Source: UBA10649 sp963700255
GTDB lineage: Bacteria > Actinomycetota > Actinomycetes > S36-B12
Reading direction: 5' to 3'
Assembly: GCA_963700255.1 (NCBI GenBank)
Contig: CAVOWW010000029.1
Coordinates: 131,581 to 195,580, forward strand
DNA: 64,000 nucleotides
Position 1 is the stretch's first letter, and each line of letters starts with the position of its first letter. Shown here one piece after another: positions 36,882 to 45,945 of the stretch. Position numbers and translations under genes: made by a program. Under the pieces are notes generated by a model. The model ran no database searches and was not told the DNA's origin. It saw only the letters and a list, made by a program, of their open reading frames with translations.

Positions 36882-38243
36882 TCAGCTCCGGCTGGCCTCG
36901 ATAAGGGCGTCTCGGTCGTGGATCGTCGTGCGATCCCTGCCCCGGGTGGCTCCCAGCGCCCGCTCCGCGGCGTCGATCGCACGCCAGCCACCCGTGGTCA
37001 CGACGTCGACGCCACGTGCCGCCAGCAGGGCGTCCACGGCCTCGGCCGTCGGGGTCGCCGGGTCGGGGAGCCGGCCCTGCGCCGCGTCCTCGAGGAGCGA
37101 TGCCACGGTGGCCACCGCGTCCTTCTTGTTCGTGCCGATGATCCCCGTGGGCCCCCGCTTGATCCAGCCCGCGACGTACTCCCCCGCCACCGGCTCGCCC
37201 TCGAGCTGCACGCGGCCGTCGACATGCGGGATGACGTTGCGCGCCGCGTCGAAGGGCACCTCGTCCAACGCGGTGCCGCGATAGCCCACCGATCGCACCA
37301 CGAGATCGGCCGCGACCTCCTCGAACACGCCCGTCCCCTCGGCACCGCCCTCGGCGGTCAGGCGGGTGCGTTCCACCACCACGGAACGGACCCGATCGTC
37401 GCCCTTCAGCGCCACGGGACGCGACAGGAACCGCAGATGGACCCGCCGCGGCTTGCCCGAGGGGACCCGTTCGGCCCACTCGCGGATGACCTCCACGTTG
37501 CGCCCCACGGCCCGGTCGGAGGCCGCAAGGGCCGCGCTCGACTCGTCGAGAACCGCCTCCTCCGGCCGCACGATCACGTCTGCGTCGGCGAGTTCGCCGA
37601 GCTCCTTGAGCTCCTTGGTCGTCCACGCGGCCTGGGCCGGACCGCGACGGCCGAGCACGTAGACATCGGTGATCCCGGACTGCGCGAGGGTGTCGAACAC
37701 GTGCTGCGGCATGTCGGTGTGCTCGAGCTCGCTGACGGACTTGCCGAGGACCCTCGCCACGTCGACGGCGACGTTGCCCACCCCCACCACCACGGCCGCT
37801 GTGCTCGTCGGGATCAGGCGTTCGAAGAGCTCACGGTCCGCGTCAGGGTGCCCGCAGTACCAGGCGACGAAGTCGGTCGCCGCGACGCTGCCGTCGAGGT
37901 CCTCCCCATCCACCCCGAGGCGCCGGTCGCGCGATGCCCCGTAGGTGAAGATCACGGCGTCGTACAGGGTGTGGAGGTCCGCGACCGAGAGGTCCTGGCC
38001 GATCGTCACGTTGCCGAGGAATCGCACGCCCGGCTTGTCCAGGGTCTTGTCGAGCGTGTCCCGCACCGACCGGATGCTCAGGTGGTCCGGCGCCACGCCG
38101 TAGCGCACCAGGCCGAAGGGCACCGGCAGGCGGTCGATGATGTCGACCTCGGCGGGCACGTCCTGCTGGCTGACGAGCGCGTCCGCCGCGTAGATGCCCG
38201 AGGGCCCCGATCCGATGACAGCGATCCGCAGGGATCGGGACAT
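36882..38243 (-). CDS. fprA: FprA-type ferredoxin/adrenodoxin-NADP+ reductase
   Basis: A 453-residue flavoprotein. The FAD site is IAVIGSGPSGIYAADAL at the N-terminus. VPFGLVRYGVAPDHLSIRSV is characteristic of adrenodoxin-reductase-like enzymes. The NADP site is VVGVGNVAVDVARVL near 150, and AGWIKRGPTGIIGTNKKDA closes the FAD site. It passes electrons between NADPH and a ferredoxin. It starts 2 bases after the stop of the HAD gene, at the end of the aromatic-type operon, and so may feed the Rieske oxygenase. No ferredoxin gene is seen nearby. Confidence 0.93.
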   Translation of the reverse strand: MSRSLRIAVIGSGPSGIYAADALVSQQDVPAEVDIIDRLPVPFGLVRYGVAPDHLSIRSVRDTLDKTLDKPGVRFLGNVTIGQDLSVADLHTLYDAVIFTYGASRDRRLGVDGEDLDGSVAATDFVAWYCGHPDADRELFERLIPTSTAAVVVGVGNVAVDVARVLGKSVSELEHTDMPQHVFDTLAQSGITDVYVLGRRGPAQAAWTTKELKELGELADADVIVRPEEAVLDESSAALAASDRAVGRNVEVIREWAERVPSGKPRRVHLRFLSRPVALKGDDRVRSVVVERTRLTAEGGAEGTGVFEEVAADLVVRSVGYRGTALDEVPFDAARNVIPHVDGRVQLEGEPVAGEYVAGWIKRGPTGIIGTNKKDAVATVASLLEDAAQGRLPDPATPTAEAVDALLAARGVDVVTTGGWRAIDAAERALGATRGRDRTTIHDRDALIEASRS

Positions 38244-38245
38244 GG

Positions 38246-38893
38246 CTACTCCAGTGGAAGTCCTAGTAATGACCTCGCCAACCTAAACCCTGGGGCTGGG
38301 TCCGTGGGGTCCAAGTGCACAGGTGTGAGGCCCACCACGTCGGCGCCCCGGAGGTTGACCGGCTGGTCGTCGATGAACACCGTTCCCTCCGCCGGGACGC
38401 CCATACGATCGAGGATGATCCGGTAGGCGGCGGGGTCGGGCTTGTAGACGCCCTCCGTCCGGCCGTCCACGAGGACGTCGAAGTCGCGGATGACTCCCAT
38501 GCGGGCCAGCCACACCTCGTCGTGGAACGAGGTCAGGTCGTTCGTGAGCGCTCCCACCGGGATCCCGGCAGCCTTCGCGTCGTCGATGAGCCGGCGCGCC
38601 TCCGGCCGGACCAGCTCGTCCTCGGCGCCGGAGTAGAGGTGGCGGCACAGGTCCGGCATCGTGGGCGGCTCGCCCGTGAGGGCGGAGAACTCCTGCGCGC
38701 GGAGCGCCCAGTACTCGCGCTCGTTCATCTCGCCCGACTGGAAGGCGCGCCAGTCGGCGTCCTGCTCGGGTGCGAACGGCCCCGTCCACGCGAACGTGCC
38801 CGGGGCGAGGCCGAGGTCGCGCTCCCCCACATGGCGCAGCTCGAACGGGGTGAGCAGGACAGGGCCGCCGAAATCGAAGATGAGCGCTGTCAT
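38246..38893 (-). CDS. HAD-superfamily hydrolase
   Basis: A 215-residue protein. Motif I is atypical: LIFDFGGPVLLTP has Asp in DFGGP where the usual form is DxDGT. GALTNDL (motif II), the Lys in GVYKPDP and VFIDDQPVNLRGA (motif IV) are clear. A helical cap (~15-95) makes it a C1 HAD, of the kind that includes haloacid dehalogenases and epoxide-hydrolase N-terminal phosphatases. The ATG at 38893 overlaps the hydratase stop. The substrate is unknown; a phosphorylated pathway intermediate is an attractive guess. Confidence 0.85.
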   Translation of the reverse strand: MTALIFDFGGPVLLTPFELRHVGERDLGLAPGTFAWTGPFAPEQDADWRAFQSGEMNEREYWALRAQEFSALTGEPPTMPDLCRHLYSGAEDELVRPEARRLIDDAKAAGIPVGALTNDLTSFHDEVWLARMGVIRDFDVLVDGRTEGVYKPDPAAYRIILDRMGVPAEGTVFIDDQPVNLRGADVVGLTPVHLDPTDPAPGFRLARSLLGLPLE

Positions 38894-39637
38894 GTGTCTC
38901 TCCGTTCGACGCGCACCTCGACGATGCGACCGTCCTCGAGGTCGAGCTGAGCCTGCGCCCAGCCTTCGGGCGGCAGTGGGAGCGGCGGTGTCAGGCCACC
39001 TGTCAGCACGACCGAGCCGACGGGCAGCCGAGGCAGCCCCAGTTCGGCCGCCAGCCCATCCAGGGCCTCCTGGCCCGTCGGGGGGTCGACGCTCGGGTCG
39101 CCGGTGAGCACGCCGTCGACGGCCTCTCCGGCGGACGTGGACAGGCGGACTCGGGTGCCGCCGGGCAGGGCAGGCAGGACGGTCCTGCGCTCGACCACGG
39201 CCGCGCACGCCGAGGAGCCGTCTGCGGTGTTCTGGGCCCACGTGAACCGGTAGTCGCGCCACGCGGAGTCCACGACCTCCAGGGCCAGGTGTCGCCGGTG
39301 GATCCGTCCGTCCTCGCCGACGAACAGCGCGACCTCGGGCTCGACCCGCGGCTGCAGCAGCCCCGCGCCCACCACTCCTGGCGACTCGGTGACCATGCGA
39401 TCAGTCAGCGGCCCGTGATTGGCGCGGTCGATGCCCATCGCCCCGCGCATCGCCGCCGACGTGTAGCCCAGCTTCCAGCCGACCAGCCGCTCCCCTGCTG
39501 CCAGCCGACGGGCCGGTCAGCCGCGCCTGGATGGCGTAGGCGACGTCGTCACCGACCGCAATCACGGACGCGTCGAGCAGTCGGCCGGACTCCCGGGCGT
39601 CGGCGATCCGGTCCGACACCTCGTCCACGATGGTCAC
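38890..39637 (-). CDS. 2-keto-4-pentenoate hydratase / 4-oxalocrotonate decarboxylase family enzyme, one frameshift
   Basis: A fumarylacetoacetase-fold enzyme of ~249 residues, the usual length for MhpD/XylJ/DmpE. The N-terminal frame reads IVDEVSDRIADARESGRLLD and continues through AIQARLTG. A one-base shift near 39500 leads to GWKLGYTSAAMRGAMGID. Then come EPEVALFVGEDG (Glu ligands for Mg2+) and GSVVLTGGLTPPLPLP. In meta-cleavage pathways this family hydrates 2-hydroxypenta-2,4-dienoate or decarboxylates oxalocrotonate, which fits the ring-cleavage gene at the head of the operon. It starts with GTG 39637, 6 bases after the zinc-ribbon gene. Confidence 0.82.
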
Positions 39638-39643
39638 CGGCGG

Positions 39644-39908
39644 TCAATGCTCCACTTCAGTGATGGTCACCATGTCGAAGCGGACGACCTCGCCGAACCA
39701 CCCGCAGCCGCCGCACCAGGTCATGAAGTAGCGGGCGTCGCCCGCCCAGTACTCGGTGCTGATGCCGCCGTCGGCGTCCGAGTCCGTCCCCGCACATCGG
39801 GCAGAACCGCGGCCGGTCGAGCAGGTGCCGCTCGGCATCGCCCGAGAACCACGCCCCGCGCGGCGGCAGCCGATGCGGGTCGGGAGGCAGGACGTCGAGG
39901 TCAGGCAC
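39644..39908 (-). CDS. Small zinc-ribbon protein in the oxygenase operon, one frameshift
   Basis: About 87 residues, starting with GTG 39908, which overlaps the Rieske gene's stop. It reads PDPHRLPPRGAWFSGDAER and then PRFCPMCG. After a one-base insertion in the C-run at 39788-39791 it reads STEYWAGDARYFMTWCGGCG and ends TITEVEH. The CPMC and CGGC pairs would bind one zinc, as in a rubredoxin-like or zinc-ribbon knuckle. I do not recognise the family. Its tight packing between the oxygenase and hydratase suggests a helper role, such as a partner or assembly factor of the Rieske enzyme. Confidence 0.65.
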
Positions 39909-41162
39909 CCGCCCCTGCCTTCGCCTTGTTGGCCCAGGCATCGGCGTGGAGATCGAGCAGCTGCTGCTTCAGCGGGCTGTAGCGCATCGAGCCGCCCGTG
40001 ATCCACGCCTTCGCGAACTCGCTCTCCGCGCCGAACTTGTCCTTCTCGCAGGGCAGCTTGATGATGTCGTGCTTCTCCCGCACGGTGCAGATCGGATCCT
40101 GTCCGTCAGCCACCTTCTTCATGTTCTCCTTGAACATCTTGCGCAGGAGCGCGACGCCGGCGTCGGACCGCCCGAGGTGCTCCTGGGTGCGATCGGTGAT
40201 CGGCCCCTGCGAGACCCAGGCCATGATGTCCTGGCCCTCGATGTAGTCGGTGATGAAGCGGCCGTTCTCGTCCTTCCAGAGGTACTCGTAGAAGACCGGA
40301 CGGTCCTGCGGCTCCCACGTGCCGCCCTCGGGGGCGTGGTTGGAGTAGAAGAGCTTCCAGGTGGTGCGTGTCGTCGATCGGGACGCGGATCTGCATCTGG
40401 TCGATGCCCGCGCCGCCGACGCGCATGAAGTAGGGGAACACCAGCGGATGGCCGATCTTCCAGTCGTCGTTCTCCTCGGTGCTGCCCTCGAGGACGCGGC
40501 GCTTGAGGATGCCCCACTCCATCTCCTCGAAGCCCGTCTTCATGTGCTTCTTCTGGAACGCCTTGGGCGCGTCGAAGCCCTCGGTCTGGCCGAGGAACTC
40601 GAAGTAGTAGCCGTGCAGCCACTCGACGTGGTGCGGGTCGACGGAGTTCTCCATGATCTGCAGCCAGTTGCGACGGGAGCGTCGTGTAGCCGCAGTCCTT
40701 GATGCCGTCCATGACGAAGACGTCGTAGCGCGGCAGCTCGGGGGCCGGGTCGGGCCCGACGTAGACCCACACCATGCCGCCCATGACCTCGGCCTTGCCG
40801 GCCTTCTGCTTCACGCGGTCGCGGAAGTTCTGGTTGTCGGCCTCGGCGGGCTGCTCGAGGCAGTTGCCGTCGAAGTCCCACTTCCAGCCGTGGTAGCCGC
40901 AGCGGATGCCGTCCTCGTGCACGACGCCGTACGTCAGCGAGGCCCGGCGATGGGGGCACGCCTCGGCGACGATGCCGTACTTGCCGCTCTTGGGCGTCTT
41001 GAAGAGCGTCCAGTTCTCGCTCAGCAGCCGCACCGTCTTGGTGGCGACGTGGTCGAAGTCCTGCTCGAACGCGATGGGGTACCAGTAGCGCCGCAGCAGC
41101 TCGCCCATGGGCGTGCCGGGGCCGACCTGGGTCAGCTCCTCGTTCTGTTCGACTGTCAGCAT
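39901..41162 (-). CDS. Rieske non-heme iron oxygenase, alpha-subunit type, two frameshifts
   Basis: About 420 residues. ATG 41162 follows GGAGAGGAA. The Rieske [2Fe-2S] ligands are in CPHRRASLTYG and RCGYHGWKWDF (residues ~68-95). The frame then shifts near 40675. The next segment has VDPHHVEWLHGYYFEFLG with His residues for the mononuclear iron. A second shift near 40360 leads to a C-terminus ending DAWANKAKAGAGA. The layout matches phthalate 4,5-dioxygenase or O-demethylase-like single-component terminal oxygenases, which use an NAD(P)H reductase and O2 to hydroxylate or demethylate an aromatic ring. There is no β subunit. The substrate is unknown. Confidence 0.85.
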
Positions 41163-41213
41163 TCGCGTTCCTCTCCGACCTGCGTTCCGATGGCTGGCAC
41201 GTACGGTGCCCGC

Positions 41214-41255
41214 GGTTCCGTCGGGCGGGCAAGCGATATCCCGCCCGACGGAACC
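41214..41255. terminator. Strong hairpin between the synthase and Rieske oxygenase genes
   Basis: A perfect 16-bp inverted repeat (41214-41229 with 41240-41255, core CCGTCGGGCGGG) with a 10-base loop lies 10 bases after the stop of the phosphohistidine subunit gene and 52 bases before the Rieske start. It could terminate, or attenuate to lower levels, transcription of the downstream half of the operon, or stabilise the upstream mRNA. Confidence 0.7.
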
Positions 41256-41264
41256 TGGGTCTGG

Positions 41265-43081
41265 CTACTCGAGGATGGTGACGGTGCCGCTCGACCCGTC
41301 GACCCGGATCAGCATACCGGTCGTGATCGTCGAGGTGGCGAAGCCGGTGCCGGTCACGGCCGGCAGGCCGTACTCGCGGCAGACGATGGCCGCGTGGCTC
41401 ATCATCCCGCCCGTGTCGGTGACCGTCGCCCCGATCTTGCCGAAGATCGGCGCCCAGCTGGGCGCCGTGAGCGGGGCCACGAGGATCTCGCCCTGCTGCA
41501 CCTCGCCGATCTGGTCGGCGGAGAAGATCACGCGTGCCGGGCCCTCGGCCATGCCCGGCGAGGCCGCGAAGCCCTTGAGGGAGCCGTCCTCGCCCTCGCC
41601 GCCGCCGAGCCAGGCCGACGACGCTGTCCGAGGTGATGCCCCAGAGCATGACGGTGAACGGCTCGGTGATGACCTCCGGCGGCACGCCCAGCGCGGGCGT
41701 CGGCTTCCACGCCGACAGCGCCTCGATGGATCGCCGCGACGGCGCTCGATCTCCTGGGGCCAGTACCCGGGTCCGGCCGCCGGCGCGGGCGTCGCCCACG
41801 ACGCGTAGTAGTCCCACAGCGCGTCCTGGACCTCGGTGCGCTTGAGGAAGAAGATGTCGTTGGCCTCGGCCCAGAAGCCCTCCTTGACGAAGAGCTCGCC
41901 GAGCTGCCGCATCTTGCGCCAGATGACCGAGTGGCTCCAGTGCTCGACGTAGAAGTTGTGGTTCTCCACGTAGGGGAACACCACGCGGGCCAGGCCCAGC
42001 TTGCCCTGGAACGCCTCGCGGTCCGCATCGCTGGCGAGCAGCTCGGCGTACTCGTTGACGATGCGGTCGCGCTCGGCCCGGATGGCCTCCATCGGACGGG
42101 CGAGGTCGTCGCCCTCCTGGAGCTTGCCGATGTAGTTGTTGATGAAGTCGAACGGGATCCCGACGTTCTCGATCCAGATCTTGTCCGGGTGGTAGAAGCC
42201 CGACCCGGTCGAGAAGTTGAACCACGGCTCCGCCGACTCCTGGAAGGAGGCGATCCAGGCCTCGCCCGCCGGGCTGCCCTTGAGGACCTGGCACGTCGCG
42301 TCGACGTCGCCGCCGGCGAAGGCCTCCGGCGATGCCGGTGTCGACCGCCATGCGGGCCAGGCGCTTGAGCTCCTCGTCGGGGCGGAACAGGTCGACCTCG
42401 ACGCCGGCGACCATCTTCGCGATCGCGAGGTCCGGGATGCTCGGGCACGACTGCTTGCAGAAGCCGAAGAAGTCCAGGTAGGCCGCGTAGCCGAGGTTGA
42501 GGAACTCGAAGTGGTACTGCCACAGCTTCAGCGCGAGGTCGAGCAGCCGGTGGTAGTCGGCCTGGATCTTCCAGCCCGAGCCGAGGCCGGCGCCGGACTT
42601 GACGACGAGGTCGGCGTCCTCGAGCTCCGGGAAGCGCGTCGAAGTTGATGGTCTCGAGCTCCTTGACGAGGTCGCGGATCTTGATCATCCACTTGTCGTA
42701 CAGGTCGTCCCAGTTCATGAAGTAGAAGCCGGCGCGATCCATGAAGTTCGCGACGCGCGCCTCGATGTCCGCCTCGGGCGCCGGCACAGGCGTGAGGTAG
42801 GCGTAGCCGTTCAGGATGCGGAAGTCGATGCCGTTCGCCGGCGGGACCTGCAGGTGCCGGGTGTTGTACTGGGAGAGCGAGGCGATCGCGAACTCGTAGA
42901 GCGTCGCGTCCCACGGCCGCAGGGCCTGCGGCCAGTGGACGCCGTCCTGGAACCAGAACATGGAGTCCTCGTACTCGCGACGCCCCTCGCTGAAGAGCGA
43001 CGAGTAGGTGTACAGCTCTTTCCAGCCCTCGGCGCCCGCGGGCGTCTCGATCTCGAACGGGCTGGGGAAACGATCGGCCAT
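41265..43081 (-). CDS. Phenylphosphate-synthase-like subunit A (PEP-utilising mobile domain protein), four frameshifts
   Basis: About 605 residues across shifts near 42640, 42335, 41735 and 41620. It begins MADRFPSPFEIETPAGAEGW. The first ~500 residues are an aromatic-rich helical region with no PEP-binding barrel. The C-terminal ~90 residues are the swivelling phosphohistidine domain of PEP synthases, with GGMMSHAAIVCREYGLPAV, where the His carries the phosphate. Length and layout match subunit A of phenylphosphate synthase and CreI of 4-cresol degradation, which move the phosphate of ATP to a phenolic hydroxyl. It works with the ATP-binding subunit encoded 77 bases upstream. The phenolic substrate is inferred from its neighbours. 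Confidence 0.8.
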
Positions 43082-43158
43082 GCGCTCTCCCTCTCGGTGG
43101 TCCTGCTCGAGTCGGTGGGCCGCATCCTGTGGATCCGGCCCGTTGGAGTTGCGGTTTC

Positions 43159-44240
43159 TCAGTTCTTCTTGGCGTTCAGCGGTGACATGAGCGTGGAGAC
43201 GATGCTGCTCATGAAGTCACCCGCCCGTGGCCGCGGCGCCTGCGCGGCGTCCTTCTTGCTCCAGAAGGTCTCGGGCCGTGCCTGCAGCAGGATGACGTTC
43301 TCGCCCTCGGGCAGGTCCCAGTCGACGGCCCACTCGATGTCCTGCGGAGTCCCGTAGTGCCGCTCGGCGGTCCGGGCGAGCCTGCGCGATCGTCTTGATC
43401 TGGGCATCGGTCAGGCACGGGGCCGTCGCACGCTCCGGATCGACCTCCACCTTCTCGACGGTGTCGTGGTCGGTGAGCCGGTACTCGTGCTCCTTGTTCG
43501 AGACCGCGCGGCGGCTGATCTCGTAGCAGCACCTTGTCGACCAGGTAGTTGTCCGGCGTGACCTCGCCCGGAGACGACGCCCTCGCCGAAGCCCCAGGCC
43601 GCATCGATCGCGACCGCCGACCGGTCGCCGTTCTCCGGGTTCAGGGTGAAGGCGACGCCGGCCGCGATGGGCCGCACCATCTTCTGGACGACCACGCTCA
43701 TCTCCACCGTGCGGTGGTCGTAGCCCATCTCGACGCGGTAGCAGGTGGCGCGGTCGGTGAACAGGCTCGCCCAGCAGCGACGGACGGCATCGACCACCTC
43801 GTCGGCACCGCGCACCCACAGGTAGGTGTCGTGCTCGCCGGCGAAGGAGGCATCCGGGGAGTCCTCGCTGGTCGCCGACGAGCGGACCGCCACGGGCACG
43901 TCCTCCATGCCCCGACCGGCGGCTCAGCTCGGGGTACGCGATGCCGCAGCGACTTCTCCACCTCGGCGTCCATCGGCATCGTCCGGATCACGTCGCGGAT
44001 GGACCCGCAGCGCTCAGTGACCATCGCCATGTCGTTGACGTCGAGTCCGTAGAGGAGTCGCGCGAGGCTGGTGTCGAGGTCGGCAGCGTCACGGCAGGTG
44101 CGGAAGGCCTCGGTCGTGAGCGCGAAGCCGGGCGGCACCGGAAGACCGGCCCCGGTCATCTCGCCGAGGCTGGCCGCCTTGCCCCCCACCTCGGGCTTCA
44201 TGCCCTCCCAGTAGCTCTCGAACCACATCACGTTGGTCAT
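43159..44240 (-). CDS. Phenylphosphate-synthase-like subunit B (PEP-synthase-type ATP-binding domain), about four frameshifts
   Basis: About 360 residues, close to the 355 of phenylphosphate synthase subunit B. ATG 44240 overlaps the histidine phosphatase stop. The ATP-grasp features of PEP synthase/pyruvate phosphate dikinase are plain: VGGKAASLGEMTGAGLPVPP at the start, VAVRSSATSEDSPDASFAGE in the middle, GVAFTLNPENGD and WGFGEGVVSG, and the terminal ENVILLQARPETFWS. The frame breaks near 43925, 43575, 43525 and 43390. It should bind ATP and phosphorylate the His of the neighbouring subunit, releasing AMP and Pi. With neither subunit holding a PEP/pyruvate barrel, the pair is not a PEP synthase. 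Confidence 0.83.
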
Positions 44241-45377
44241 GCATGCTCCTCACGAAGGGATGACGGCAGGGCGCGGCCGGACAGGCCCTCCCACCAGTCG
44301 GGCAGGTCCTGGAGCCGAGGCACCTGGACCTCGGACACGCGGTTGCGGTAGGCGATGAAGGCCCCCGCGTCGCCCTCGAGGAGCTTCACGATGACCTCCT
44401 CGGTGTTGTAGGGCTCGCCCGGGTCGTAGCCGTGCGCAGCCATGGCGAAGACGCGGATCGGGCCGGAGTGCGTGGCCACGATGATGCGGTCGCCCGGGGT
44501 CTCCGCCTTGATCCGCTGGATGCCGGCCCAGAACCGGCGGACCGTCGCCGACGGGGGCTCGAAGTTCAGCATCGGGATCTGCGTCCAGTAGGTGATCGGG
44601 TCGCCGCCGCCCTGCTGGGTGCGCCAGAAGCGGTCGACCTCGACCAGCCACAGGGGCCGGTCGCCGAGCGCCACCCGCTCGTACTTCTCCATCTCCTTCT
44701 GGTACAGCCGGAAGGCACCGGTCACGTCGCGCAGGCCCTCGGGGGTCCAGACCTGGAAGTTGCGGAACTCCTCCATGCCGTCGACCTCGGAGATCTCGGC
44801 GGTGCGGTTCCACATCGTCATGCCGTCGAGCAGGCCCTTGCGGATGTGCTCGGCCGTCTGGCGGGCGCGGTTGGTGTCGGCGCAGACGATGCGGACGCGC
44901 TCCCCCTCCCGGATGCCCTTGCTGATGTCGAAGCCCCGGCGGTGGGCCTGCCAGCTGCCCAGCGGCGTGAGCCCGCTCTCGGTCGAGTACCCCTGGGTCT
45001 CGCCGTGCCGGATGATGTGGACCTGCGTGACCGTGCGCGGCCCCGCTGCGACCTCGTCCCCCGGCACGATCTCCTTGGACTTGGTGATGAGGGCCTTGGC
45101 CTGGGTGACCCCGAGGTCGCGTCCCTCCCACTCCGGCACCGGGGCCTCAGCGCCGTGGCACCGCTCTTCCGGTCGCGGAAGCGCCGCAGGTACATCGGCA
45201 CGCTCGCGCCGTCGTCCCCTCCTCGGTCGCCCGGTCGGCCACCTCGTGCGGCTTTCCGCCCCGGCCCTCGCGATCGAGGTACTTCTGGAGGTACGCGGGC
45301 GCATCCGTGCGCTCGGTGCGCGGCAGGGCCACGCTCTCGATCGCCGGTTCGCGAACGTCTGACGTCGTCACCGTCAC
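44237..45377 (-). CDS. Histidine phosphatase superfamily protein, about two frameshifts
   Basis: About 380 residues if the start is GTG 45377 (TVTTSDVREPAIESVALP). The leader passes through frames near 45235 and 45155 before the main domain. The phosphatase signature is QVHIIRHGETQGYS, with the nucleophilic His. CADTNRARQTAEHI, LNFEPPSATVRRF and ATHSGPIRVFAMAAHGY supply the other pocket residues. It starts 3 bases after the ring-cleavage gene and its stop overlaps the next ATG, so it belongs to the operon. An intracellular phosphomonoesterase in a pathway that makes a phosphorylated aromatic is most simply the enzyme that removes the phosphate again. Confidence 0.8.
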
Positions 45378-45380
45378 CCC

Positions 45381-45935
45381 TTAGCTGTGGACCGTGAGGA
45401 ATCGCTGGTTGACGACCCCGTCGTAGTAGAAGATCGCCCGGCCCATCTCGGACTCCGTCCAGGTCACCGCGGGCTCGTCCGGGTCGACCATGTAGCCGCC
45501 CGTGAAACCTCATTGCGGTTACCGGCCGGTCGAAGAAGAATGAGAGAGGCAGTGGCCGCGCGTCGCCCCGTGCCGCGTCGGGTTCGTCTCGATGCGAACG
45601 CCGTGGTAGGCGAGCGTGTCAGCCGTGTCGCGGATGGCGTTCCAGTCGTCGACCCACCACGCGAAGTGATGCAGCCCGCGATCCTGGCCCGTCACCAGCG
45701 CGATGTCATGGCTGGCGTGGGACACCTCGAGCCAGGGTGACCTGGAAGCCGGTCCTCTCCCACGATCTGCTCCGTCAGATGGAACCCGAGCACGTCGATG
45801 AGGAACCGGGTGTTCAGGCTGACGTCCTCGCAGGTGAGGAAGATGTGGTCGATCCTCGGCGGCGCGAAGCCGACCAGCCCCATCGGACGCGGCGGCGGAT
45901 TGGTGTTGGGCAGCAGGTTGCCCACCTGCTCCATC
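45381..45935 (-). CDS. Extradiol (catechol 2,3-dioxygenase-like) ring-cleavage dioxygenase, C-terminal half only
   Basis: A type I (VOC-fold) dioxygenase cut at the assembly join. The retained part is the catalytic second domain: PRIDHIFLTCEDVSLNTRFL, GLHHFAWWVDDWNAIRD with the iron-binding His, a Glu ligand in GNRNEV, and the typical end VVNQRFLTVHS with TAA at 45381. Shifts near 45735 and 45500 are needed. Ahead of it, MEQVGNLLPNTNPPP matches the inter-domain linker of catechol dioxygenases and runs straight into flagellar sequence, so about 130 N-terminal residues are missing. The enzyme would open a catechol-type ring next to the hydroxyl pair with Fe(II) and O2. Confidence 0.8.
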
Positions 45936-45945
45936 CCGTGGACGG
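45932..45945. other. Chimeric join: actinobacterium to planctomycete
   Basis: Leftward, the minus-strand dioxygenase frame is coherent up to about 45935. Rightward, the plus-strand FliO frame is coherent from about 45940. Both genes lack their 5' ends at the same spot, and the gene content changes from actinobacterial to planctomycetal. No transposase, integrase or repeat marks the point, so an assembly join is far more likely than a natural fusion. Confidence 0.85.

Noticed and set aside
41265..44240. Assignment as PEP synthase, pyruvate phosphate dikinase or rifampin phosphotransferase
   Set aside because: No PEP/pyruvate-binding barrel is present, the subunits are split, and the neighbours are aromatic-ring genes. 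The phenylphosphate-synthase-like reading fits lengths and layout better.
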